From: Rubrobacteraceae bacterium
GTDB lineage: Bacteria; Actinomycetota; Rubrobacteria; Rubrobacterales; Rubrobacteraceae
Assembly (NCBI GenBank): GCA_030448125.1
Contig: JAUJNO010000002.1
Location: 61,460-125,459 of the forward strand
Direction: 5' to 3'
DNA: 64,000 bases
This document shows, one piece after another, positions 52,900 through 64,000 of this stretch. The position numbers and the translations under genes are program-made. Numbering within the stretch: the first letter of the stretch is position 1; each line of letters starts with the position of its first letter. The notes under the pieces were generated by a model. It was not told the DNA's origin, made no database searches, and was given only the letters and a program-made list of their open reading frames with translations.

Positions 52900-54104
52900 A
52901 TGGCAAAAGGAAGGTTTGAGAGGAACAAGCCGCACCTGAACGTGGGCACCATAGGACACGTAGACCACGGCAAGACTACGCTTACCGCCGCTATCACCGG
53001 CGTTTTGGCCAAGCGCGTCCCAAACGACCCGGCTAACAAGGTGGTCGCCTTCGAGCAGATAGATAACGCCCCCGAGGAGCGCCAGCGCGGCATTACCATA
53101 GCTACCAGCCACCAGGAGTACGCTACTGAGAACCGCCACTACTACGCACGTGGACTGCCCGGGCCACGCTGACTACGTCAAGAACATGATCACGGGTGCT
53201 GCCCAGATGGATGGGGCTATCCTGGTGGTCTCGGCGGCGGATGGTCCGATGCCTCAGACCAGGGAGCACATCCTGCTGGCGCGGCAGGTGGGGGTTCCCT
53301 ACATCGTGGTGTTCTTGAACAAGGCGGATATGGTGGATGATCCGGAGCTTTTGGAGCTGGTGGAGATGGAGGTTCGGGAGCTACTTAGTGAGTACGAGTT
53401 CCCTGGGGACGACATCCCGGTGGTGATAGGCTCTGCTCTTCGTGCTCTAGAGGGGGATGAGGGGGAGTACGGCGAAGAGGCGATCATGCAGCTGATGGAG
53501 GCTGTGGACACCTACGTGCCAGAGCCCGAGCGGGCGATAGATCGTCCGTTCCTTTTGGCCGTGGAGGACGTCTTCACGATCCAGGGTAGGGGGACCGTGG
53601 CGACGGGCAGGGTGGAAGCCGGGGAGATAGGGCTTAACACGGAGATAGAGGTAGTAGGGATCAGGCCCACGCGCAAGACTGTAGTGACGGGTGTGGAGAT
53701 GTTCAACAAGTCGATGGACTCAGCTCAGGCGGGGGACAACATAGGAGCTCTCTTGAGGGGAGTGCGCCGGGACGACATAGAGCGCGGGCAGGTGTTGGCC
53801 AAGCCGGGGAGCATCACGCCACACACCAAGTTCAAGGCGGAGGTGTACGTGCTCTCAAAAAGAAGAGGGAGGAAGGCACACGCCGTTCTTTAGCAACTAC
53901 CGCCCGCAGTTCTACTTTAGGACGACGGATGTGACGGGGGAGATCCGCCTGGAAGAAGGGGTGGAGATGGTGATGCCGGGGGACAACACGGTGATGAACG
54001 TGGAGTTGATAAGTCCGATAGCGATGGACGAGGGGTTAAACTTCGCCATACGCGAGGGTGGCAGGACGGTGGGGGCAGGCGTCGTCACCGAGATAGTGGA
54101 GTAG
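52900..54104 (+). CDS. tuf: Elongation factor Tu (two frameshifts)
   Basis: EF-Tu delivers aminoacyl-tRNA to the ribosome. G1 GHVDHGKT, then the frame breaks near 53140, within [16 protein letters not shown], where the expected Y-A-H is garbled by a net one-base gain. The middle frame has [26 protein letters not shown] and domain 2. A second break near 53860 is an extra A in the [12 protein letters not shown] codons (AAAA reads AAAAA). The end [18 protein letters not shown] to TAG 54104 is normal. Bases from about 53150 use G-ending, less biased codons than the 5' part, hinting at a chimera of two tuf copies. AGAGAAAGGAAG ribosome region. Confidence 0.92.
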
Positions 54105-54165
54105 ACAAGCTTTTCGTAGCGTGGGGGTGGGACGTTTCGTCGCCCCTGTGATTTGGAGGATCGTT

Positions 54166-54315
54166 GTGCGACAATTGGTAACGCTGGCATGCGAGGAGTG
54201 CAAGCGCCGGAACTACAACAGCCGTAAGAACCGGCGGAACACCCCGGATCGCATCCAGTTGAGGAAGTATTGCCCGTGGTGCCGGCAGCATACGGCGCAC
54301 CGGGAGACCAGGTAG
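54166..54315 (+). CDS. rpmG: 50S ribosomal protein L33
   Basis: A 49-residue bL33 with two zinc CxxC pairs, [11 protein letters not shown] and [17 protein letters not shown] 54166 chosen for the TTGGAGGA site 5 nt upstream; a longer open frame exists but is unsupported. It lies between tuf and tRNA-Trp, its usual place. Confidence 0.92.
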   Translation: MRQLVTLACEECKRRNYNSRKNRRNTPDRIQLRKYCPWCRQHTAHRETR

Positions 54316-54318
54316 CAG

Positions 54319-54391
54319 AGGGCAGTAGCTCAGTTGGTAGAGCAGCGGTCTCCAAAACCGCAGGTCGTGGGTTCGAGTCCCTCCTGCCCTG
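54319..54391 (+). tRNA. tRNA-Trp (CCA)
   Basis: 73-nt cloverleaf; acceptor AGGGCAG/CTGCCCT, anticodon stem GCGGT/ACCGC with loop CTCCAAA (CCA), T-loop TTCGAGT. Three nt after rpmG. Confidence 0.95.
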
Positions 54392-54421
54392 CTCTCAAAG
54401 ATCGAACGAGGCGAGGAAAAG

Positions 54422-54673
54422 ATGGGTAACAAACGAAGCTCCACCGTGGCTAGAGGCGGCGGCAAGGGGCAGCAGCAGAACAAGGGCCGGCTCAGCGGGA
54501 CGGTGGACTTCGTGCGCGGGGTTCGCGGCGAGCTCAAGCGGGTCAACTGGCCGAACCGAGACCAGCTACAGCAGAGCACGGCGGTCGTTTTGATCATAGT
54601 GCTTTTGCTCACGGCGTACGTGGCGTTCTGGGACTACATCTTCTATTACCTCGCCAGACTCGTATTTGCGTAA
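54422..54673 (+). CDS. secE: Preprotein translocase subunit SecE
   Basis: An 83-residue single-span SecE. The conserved amphipathic helix FVRGVRGELKRVNWPNRDQL leads to the membrane helix VVLIIVLLLTAYVAFWDYIFYYL. A polar Gly/Gln-rich N-terminus precedes it. Shares a transcript with nusG 12 nt downstream. Confidence 0.94.
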   Translation: MGNKRSSTVARGGGKGQQQNKGRLSGTVDFVRGVRGELKRVNWPNRDQLQQSTAVVLIIVLLLTAYVAFWDYIFYYLARLVFA

Positions 54674-54685
54674 AGGATTGAAGTT

Positions 54686-55219
54686 TTGAAGAAGTGGTAC
54701 GTCGTCAACACGTATTCGGGGCACGAGAACAAGGTCCGCACCACGATGGAGCGGCGCATAGACTCCTTCGGCCTCAAGCGGCACTTCGGCGAGATCAGCA
54801 TCCCGACCGAGAGCGTCATCGAGATCAAGGACGGCAAAAAGGTCCCGACTATCCAGCGCCAGTTCCCGGGCTACATCCTGGTGAACATGGACATGAACGA
54901 AACCACCTGGCAGCTCGTCAGGCAGACCCCGGGTGTCACCCAGATCGTCGGCGCCGGCGAGAAGCCGACACCCTTGAGCCGTGCGGAGGTCGAGCGCCTC
55001 TTGCGGCCGGGCGAGGCCGAGACCCGCGAGAAGGCGGTCAAGACCACGGTGGACTACTCGGTCGGGGAGACGGTCAAGGTCATCGCCGGCCCGCTCGCGG
55101 ACTTCTCGGGTATGATCTCCGAGATAAACGTGGACCAGTCGAGGTTGAAGGTGCTCGTCTCGATCTTCGGGCGCGAAACGCCCGTCGAGCTCTCCTTTAG
55201 CCAGGTAGCCAAACTCTAA
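54686..55219 (+). CDS. nusG: Transcription termination/antitermination protein NusG
   Basis: A 177-residue NusG. NGN domain [21 protein letters not shown] and [28 protein letters not shown] domain [46 protein letters not shown] start. secE-nusG-rplK order is universal. Confidence 0.96.
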   Translation: MKKWYVVNTYSGHENKVRTTMERRIDSFGLKRHFGEISIPTESVIEIKDGKKVPTIQRQFPGYILVNMDMNETTWQLVRQTPGVTQIVGAGEKPTPLSRAEVERLLRPGEAETREKAVKTTVDYSVGETVKVIAGPLADFSGMISEINVDQSRLKVLVSIFGRETPVELSFSQVAKL

Positions 55220-55244
55220 AGTAAACGGTTAGAGAGGAACTAGT

Positions 55245-55685
55245 ATGGGCAGAAGACGTGGCGGCAGGCGTGTCGCGCGCAAGCTGAAGTTGCAGATCAC
55301 GGGCGGCCAGGCCAACCCCGCGCCGCCGGTTGGTCCGGCTCTGGGCCAGGCGCAGGTGAACATCGGTGAGTTCGTGCGGCAGTTCAACGACGCCACGCGC
55401 GACCAGTTGGGCCAGGTGGTGCCGGTGGAGATCACGGTTTACGAGGACCGCTCGTTCACCTTTATTACCAAGACACCGCCCGCGGCGTTCCTGCTGAAGC
55501 AGGCCGCGGGTCTCGACAAGGGCAGTGGAGAGCCGAACCGGGCCAAGGTCGGCTCGGTCAGCCAGGCTCAGGTCGAGGAGATAGCGAGGACAAAAATGCC
55601 GGACCTGAACGCCGCCGACGAAGGTGGAGCGGTGAAGATCGTCGAGGGTACGGCCCGGAGCATGGGGATAACGGTCAATGGGTAG
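55245..55685 (+). CDS. rplK: 50S ribosomal protein L11
   Basis: A 146-residue uL11 of the GTPase-associated centre. [27 protein letters not shown] at the N-terminus and [20 protein letters not shown] in the C-terminal RNA-binding domain. ATG with AGAGAGGAAC. Overlaps rplA by 8 nt. Confidence 0.96.
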   Translation: MGRRRGGRRVARKLKLQITGGQANPAPPVGPALGQAQVNIGEFVRQFNDATRDQLGQVVPVEITVYEDRSFTFITKTPPAAFLLKQAAGLDKGSGEPNRAKVGSVSQAQVEEIARTKMPDLNAADEGGAVKIVEGTARSMGITVNG

Positions 55686-56367
55686 GAGACTTTTAGAGCA
55701 GAGGGCCAGGATAGATACGGAGAGGCTCTACACGCCGCGCGAGGCGTTGGAGCTTCTCAAAGAGCTCGAAGGGGCCAAGTTCGACGAGAGCGTCGAGGTT
55801 CACGTGAAGCTTAACGTTGATCCACGTAAGGCGGACCAGATGGTGCGCGGGACGCTCATGCTCCCGAACGGCACCGGCAAGACGCGGCGGGTCGCGGTCT
55901 TCGCGGTCGGGGAGAACGCCCGGGAGGCCGAGGAGGCCGGGGCGGATGTCGTGGGCTCCGACGATTTGGCGGCGCGCATCCGGGACGAGGGCTTTATGGA
56001 GTTCGATGTTGCGGTCGCGACCCCGGATCAAATGAGCACAGTCGGTAGGCTTGGCCAGATCCTGGGTCCGCGTGGTCTCATGCCCAACCCGAAGAGCGGG
56101 ACGGTAACGCAGAACGTTGGGCGGGCGGTCGAGGACATAAAGCGCGGCAAGATCGAGTACCGGGTCGACCGGTACGGGATCATTCACGGCATCGCCGGCA
56201 AGAAGTCGTTCGACATCGACAGTCTGGTCGAGAACTACTTCGCTCTGCGTGACGAGCTCCAGAGGGTTCGCCCGGCGCCGGTCAAGGGCCGGTACTTCAA
56301 GTCGATCTCGATATCGACCACTATGGGGCCGTCGGTCAGGGTTGACCCTTCGATCGAGAGGGATTAG
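55678..56367 (+). CDS. rplA: 50S ribosomal protein L1
   Basis: A 229-residue uL1 of the stalk base. [60 protein letters not shown] and [22 protein letters not shown] are all present. ATG within rplK. L1 usually represses its own operon by binding mRNA. Confidence 0.96.
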   Translation: MGRRLLEQRARIDTERLYTPREALELLKELEGAKFDESVEVHVKLNVDPRKADQMVRGTLMLPNGTGKTRRVAVFAVGENAREAEEAGADVVGSDDLAARIRDEGFMEFDVAVATPDQMSTVGRLGQILGPRGLMPNPKSGTVTQNVGRAVEDIKRGKIEYRVDRYGIIHGIAGKKSFDIDSLVENYFALRDELQRVRPAPVKGRYFKSISISTTMGPSVRVDPSIERD

Positions 56368-56394
56368 TATCTCGATCGCGTAAGAACAAAACTT

Positions 56395-56506
56395 GTAGGC
56401 CAGAGACAGCCGGGGCCCTATATGAGGGTTTAATGATCCGGCCGAGGTCGCGGAGATTCGAGGGATCTATAGAGCCCCGGGCGCCTCTGCGGCCCCGGGG
56501 TTTTTA
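56395..56506 (+). promoter_or_regulatory. rplJ leader with terminator/attenuator
   Basis: The rplA-rplJ gap ends in a GC-rich hairpin (AGCCCCGGG with CCCCGGGGT, 56472-56501) plus TTTTTA just before the rplJ ribosome site, so transcription can stop ahead of rplJL. A further GGGGCCCT palindrome lies at 56411. This is the position of the L10 leader, an r-protein-responsive attenuator in other bacteria. Confidence 0.6.
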
Positions 56507-56524
56507 TAGTGGAGGAGTCGAAGA

Positions 56525-57040
56525 GTGAATCGGGAAGAGAAGGCGCGGGTGATCGAGGAGCTCACCGAGAAGCTGAGGAGTGGCTCCGCGGTGCTCGTAG
56601 ACTACCAGGGCATTAACGTGGCCCAGAGCACCCGGCTCAGGGCGCGGAGTCGCGAGTCGGGCGTGGAGTTCGTGGTCGCGAAGAACACGCTGGCTCAGCG
56701 GGCGGCCAACGAGGCGGGGGTCGAGGGCCTCGAGGAGTTCCTCGTGGGGCCTACGGCGATAGCCTTTGCAGAGGATCCCGTCGCCGGCGCGAAGCTGATG
56801 AGCGAGTTCTCGGCCGAGGTCGAGGCTTTCGAGATCAAGGGCGGCATCCTCGACGGCGGCCGGGTGATGGCTGCCGAGGACGTCGTGGCACTTAGCAGAC
56901 TCCCCGGAAGGGAGCAACTCCTCGCCCAACTGTTGGGCGCGATCCAGTCCCCGCTCGCCGGGCTGGTGACGGTGCTCAACGCGCCCACCAGGAACCTGGC
57001 CATCGTTCTTAACCAGGTGGCCGAACAGAAGAACGCTTAG
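56525..57040 (+). CDS. rplJ: 50S ribosomal protein L10
   Basis: A 171-residue uL10 that carries L7/L12 dimers. [50 protein letters not shown] and [10 protein letters not shown] are conserved; the C-terminal L12-binding helix is [25 protein letters not shown] start with GTGGAGGAG upstream, 20 nt after the attenuator. Confidence 0.95.
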   Translation: MNREEKARVIEELTEKLRSGSAVLVDYQGINVAQSTRLRARSRESGVEFVVAKNTLAQRAANEAGVEGLEEFLVGPTAIAFAEDPVAGAKLMSEFSAEVEAFEIKGGILDGGRVMAAEDVVALSRLPGREQLLAQLLGAIQSPLAGLVTVLNAPTRNLAIVLNQVAEQKNA

Positions 57041-57092
57041 GCGTGGTAGTCGTAGTGATAGCGGTAAGCAACGAATCAGGAGGACGAGAACA

Positions 57093-57476
57093 GTGGCACT
57101 AAGCAATCAAGAGATAGTCGACGCGATCAAGGAGAAGTCGGTCCTGGAGATCTCCGAACTGGTCAAGATGTTCGAGGAGGAGTTCGGGGTGTCGGCGGCG
57201 GCATTCGCGGCGGCTCCGGCGGCCGCTCCCGGCGGCGACGGCGCGGCGGCGGTCGAGGAGGAGCAGACCGAGTTCGACGTGGTGCTCCAGTCGCCGGGCG
57301 AGAAGAAGATACAGGTCATCAAGGAGGTCCGCGCCGCGACCGGTCTCGGTCTGAAGGAGGCCAAGGCGCTCGTGGACGACGCGCCGAACCCCGTCAAGGA
57401 GGCCCTCTCCCGGGAGGACGCGGAGGCCCTCAGGGACAAGCTCCAGGAGGCCGGCGCCACGGTGGAGCTCAAGTAA
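57093..57476 (+). CDS. rplL: 50S ribosomal protein L7/L12
   Basis: A 127-residue bL12. N-terminal dimerisation helix, Ala/Gly hinge ([18 protein letters not shown]) and C-terminal domain ([39 protein letters not shown]). GTG start with CAGGAGGACG. Confidence 0.96.
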   Translation: MALSNQEIVDAIKEKSVLEISELVKMFEEEFGVSAAAFAAAPAAAPGGDGAAAVEEEQTEFDVVLQSPGEKKIQVIKEVRAATGLGLKEAKALVDDAPNPVKEALSREDAEALRDKLQEAGATVELK

Positions 57477-57535
57477 GAGCGCCGCTACGACGCTAGCACC
57501 GCGCTAGCACGCACGGAACAACCGTGCTAAACTTC

Positions 57536-57596
57536 GGGCGTCGATCCGGCAGGATCGGCGCCCACAACATATTTCGTTTGTTTTTTGGCTGCGGGT
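57536..57596 (+). terminator. Terminator/attenuator between rplL and rpoB
   Basis: A hairpin GGGCGTCGATCC / GGATCGGCGCCC (57536-57563) is followed by a T-rich stretch ending TTTGTTTTTT at 57578-57586, slightly distant for a classic terminator. It may limit ribosomal-protein transcripts entering rpoBC. Confidence 0.5.
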
Positions 57597-57599
57597 GCC

Positions 57600-57628
57600 T
57601 TGACTTCCCGGATAATGGGGGGTAAGAT
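57600..57628 (+). promoter_or_regulatory. Promoter of rpoBC
   Basis: TTGACT (57600-57605), exactly 17-nt spacer, TAAGAT (57623-57628), giving a start near 57635 and a leader of about 48 nt. Supports separate transcription of rpoBC after the rplL hairpin. Confidence 0.7.
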
Positions 57629-57682
57629 ACTCTATTGCGTGTTTAGCCGTTCTTCAACGATTACCCCTGGAGGAGAGCTGGT

Positions 57683-61051
<3,369 letters not shown>

Positions 61052-61135
61052 AGTAAAAGGACGCAGGCTGGCGCAAAAGTCGCCGGCCCGCGCATGGGGC
61101 TGGGGCCAAAGACGACGAGAGAGGAACTATAGAGC

Positions 61136-64000
61136 GTGCAGGGTTTAGAGCGCGACATAGATATCAACAAGCTGGAGAAGATCTCTATCGGTCTCGTCTC
61201 GGCCGAGGAGATCCGGGAGTGGTCTCGCGGCGAGGTTACGAAGCCTGAGACTATCAACTACCGCACCCTCCGCCCGGAGAAGGACGGTCTCTTCTGCGAG
61301 CGCATCTTCGGTCCTTCGAAGGACTGGGAGTGCTACTGCGGTAAGTACAAGAGGATCCGGTTCAAGGGCATTATCTGCGAGCGGTGCGGCGTCGAGGTCA
61401 CGCGCGCCCGGGTACGTCGTGACCGGATGGGCCACATAGAGTTGGCCGCCCCGATCGCGCACGTGTGGTTCGTCAAGGGCGTGCCGAGCCGGATGGGCTA
61501 CCTTTTGGACATAAGCCCGAAGGACCTCGATCGGGTGCTGTACTTCGCTTCGTCCATCGTCACCTGGGTGGACCGGGAGGAGCGGGCGAACGACATAAAC
61601 GTCCTGCGTAACCAGATCGAGGACGAGATCCGCCAGCTCGAAGAGGAGCGGGACGAGGAGGTCCTCCAGACTCAGGCGCTGCGTACCAAGCGCGAGAGCG
61701 TCATAAAGGGCGAGAGCAGCCCGGACGAGTTCACCGAGGAGTACGCCGACCTCCCCGATGAGGACCGCGAGGCGGCCATAAACAGGGTCTACAAGGAGGC
61801 CGAGGAGACCGTCGCGGACATCCAGCGCTCCGTCAACGAGCAGATAGAGTTCGTCCGGCGGGCGTGGGAGGAGTTCCAGACGCTCGAGCCGCGCCAGATC
61901 GTGGACGACGAAGAGCTCTTCAGGGAGATGAAGGATCGCTTCGGGGACGAGTACGGCTATGGCGTGTACTTCCGTGGCGGCATGGGCGCCGAGGCGGTGC
62001 GCGACCTCATAAGCCAGGTCGACCTCGAAGCCGAGGCGCAGGACCTCCGGGACATGGTCCAAGAGTCCAAGGGCCAGAAGCGCCAGAAGGCGATAAAGCG
62101 CCTCAAGGTCGTGGACGCCTTCCGCACGAGCGGCAACAGGCCGGAGTGGATGGTCATGGACTCCGTCCCCGTCCTGCCGCCGGACCTACGCCCGATGGTC
62201 CAGCTCGACGGTGGCCGCTTCGCCACGAGCGACCTGAACGACCTGTACAGGCGCGTCATCAACCGGAACAACCGCCTGCGCCGCCTGCTCGACCTCGGGG
62301 CGCCCGACGTGATCGTGAACAACGAGAAGCGGATGCTTCAGGAGGCCGTGGACGCCCTCTTCGACAACGGGCGCCGCGGCCGCGCCGTGACGGGCGCCGG
62401 CAACCGGGCTCTAAAGAGCCTCTCCGACATGCTCAAGGGTAAGCAGGGTAGGTTCCGGCAGAACCTGCTCGGCAAGCGCGTGGACTACTCCGGCCGGTCG
62501 GTGATCGTGGTCGGTCCCGGTCTCCAGATGCACCAGTGCGGCCTGCCGCGCCTCATGGCGGTCGAGCTCTTCAAGCCGTTCGTGATGAAGGTGCTCGTGG
62601 ACCGGGCGCTCGCGCCGAACATCCGGAGCGCCAAGCAGATGGTCGAGAGGCTCAGGCCCGAGGTGTGGGACGTGCTGGAGGACGTTATCAAGGAGCACCC
62701 GGTCCTCCTGAACCGCGCGCCGACGCTCCACCGCCTGGGTATCCAGGCGTTCGAGCCGGTGCTGGTCGAGGGAAGGCGATACAGGTCCACCCGCTGGTGT
62801 GCTCGGCGTTCAACGCGGACTTCGACGGCGACCAGATGGCGGTCCACGTGCCGCTCTCGCCTGAGGCGCAGGCCGAGGCTCGCGTCTTGATGCTCTCGAC
62901 GCAGAACATCCTGTTGCCGGCGAACGGGTTCCCGATCGCGGTTCCCTCGCAGGACATGGTGCTGGGGCTCTACTACATAACCTACGGCGACGACGACTTC
63001 GAGGAGCAGGACGTCAAGGCGTTCATCTCCTCCTACGACGAGGCGGAGGCCGCGTACAAGGAGGGGTCGCTCAAGATCCACGACAAGATTCTCTTGCGCC
63101 GCAAGGGTACGCCCGGCGGAAGAGTCGAGACGACGCTCGGTCGCGCGCTCTTCAACGAGAACGTCGAGGAGACCCTGCGGGACTACCTCGGCGGCGGCCT
63201 ACGACCCGGCGGAGTACAACTTCGTCAACCACACGTTGAAGAAGGGCGAGATCAAGGCGCTCGTCGCCGGTTACGTGGACCGCTACCCGACGGAGCTCGT
63301 CAGCCAGCTTCTGGATACCCTCAAGAGGGTCGGGTTCCACACGGCCACGCGTGCCGGGGTCTCCATCGGCAAGAACGATATCGTCGTGCCGGAGCAGAAG
63401 GAGGAGATCCTCGGCCGCTACGACGGCATGGTCAACGAGATCGAGGAGCAGTGGGACAGCGGCTTCATCTCCGACGACGAGCGCCTGGAGCGGGTCATCG
63501 GCATGTGGACCCAGGCCAAGAACGAGGTCGAGGACGCGATGAAGGCGAACCTCTACAAGCTCAACCCGATCTACATGATGGCCAACTCGGGTGCGCGGGG
63601 TAACTACTCCCAGATCACGCAGCTCGCCGGGATGCGCGGCTTGATGACGAACACGAAGGGCGAGATCATGGAAGAGCCCGTGAAGTCCAACTTCATGGAG
63701 GGTCTCTCTGTGCTCGAGTACTTCACCTCGACACACGGCGCCCGGAAGGGACAGGCCGACACGGCCCTGCGTACCGCCGACTCGGGCTACCTCACCCGCC
63801 GGCTCGTGGACGTGTCCCAGGATGTCGTGATCCACGACGAGGACTGCGGCACCGACGGCTACGTCGAGATCCCGCTGTACCTCGACGGCGGCCGGGGCGA
63901 CGCCAACGACTCCATCGCGGCCCGCTTCCTGTCCCGCGACCTCGTACACCCGGAGACGGGCGAGGTCATCGCCGAGGCCGGCACGGACGTAACGCCGGGC
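61136..64000 (+). CDS. rpoC: DNA-directed RNA polymerase subunit beta' (partial, two frameshifts)
   Basis: N-terminal zinc site [20 protein letters not shown], clamp and [15 protein letters not shown] region intact. The frame breaks near 62776 (AAA reads AA in [10 protein letters not shown]), so the active-site [15 protein letters not shown] lies in the second frame; a second break near 63192 adds one G in [17 protein letters not shown]. The third frame stays open to the window end through [76 protein letters not shown] start. The last part of the protein lies beyond the window. Confidence 0.95.

Overview
This window reads as a chromosomal segment of a high-GC actinobacterium of the Rubrobacter type. 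The evidence is a bacterioruberin-type C50 carotenoid gene set (lycopene elongase, CrtD-like desaturase, CruF-like hydratase; bacterioruberins are the known red pigments of Rubrobacter and haloarchaea), LLM-class F420-type oxidoreductase, CarD, DisA, class I lysyl-tRNA synthetase, heavy GTG/TTG start usage, and many genes with a -10 box about 6 nt upstream of the start codon (leaderless mRNAs). The genus is an inference from gene content, not from a database match.

Layout. 1-7.8 kb: a membrane protein, an acetyltransferase, an LLM oxidoreductase, a class V aminotransferase, then the divergent carotenoid genes lyeJ-crtD (minus) and cruF-FIST (plus). 7.8-13.6 kb: sparse accessory DNA with ClpS, a flavin reductase, a decayed Phd/VapC toxin-antitoxin pair, a UbiB-like pseudokinase, a type IV pilin and a glyoxalase. 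13.6-16.7 kb: four coupled minor-pilin genes. 16.7-31 kb: response regulator, VOC protein, SufU, YchF, a PrdB/GrdB-like protein with an in-frame UGA that is probably selenocysteine, a DUF6391-like membrane protein, an NHLRC2-like thioredoxin/NHL protein, a run of small metabolic genes, initiator tRNA-Met, a trypsin-like protease and a membrane-anchored acidic protein with hexapeptide repeats. 31-43 kb: housekeeping run tilS-hpt-ftsH-folP-(ClpN-FolB fusion)-folK-coaX, greA, lysK, a 45-codon leader ORF and clpC. 43-44 kb: AbrB/Doc toxin-antitoxin. 44-52.4 kb: radA-disA-carD-ispD-ispF-gltX-cysS-rlmB-yacP, mostly start/stop-overlapping. 52.4-64 kb: tRNA-Thr, Tyr, Thr, Met, tuf, rpmG, tRNA-Trp, secE, nusG, rplKA, rplJL, rpoB, rpoC (running off the end), an arrangement closely parallel to the E. 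coli tufB-secE-rpoBC region.

Functional themes: translation and transcription machinery (tRNAs, EF-Tu, SecE/NusG, L11/L1/L10/L12, RNA polymerase, GreA, two aaRS for Glu/Cys plus LysRS), folate, CoA and isoprenoid precursor synthesis (ispDF feeds the carotenoid genes), and protein quality control (FtsH, ClpC, ClpS).

Caveat on sequence quality: lyeJ, crtD, folP (twice), clpC, tuf (twice), rpoC (twice), the Gfo/Idh gene and the hexapeptide-repeat gene all carry short net frame changes, mostly one base in short homopolymer runs, while both flanking frames encode conserved protein. Since several of these genes are essential, I treat these as sequencing or assembly errors and annotate the full spans. 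The most interesting items are the UGA-containing PrdB-like gene, the Clp_N-FolB fusion that duplicates the start of clpC, the leaderless-promoter pattern, and sequence deviations at key sites of the UbiB-like protein, DisA and RpoB.
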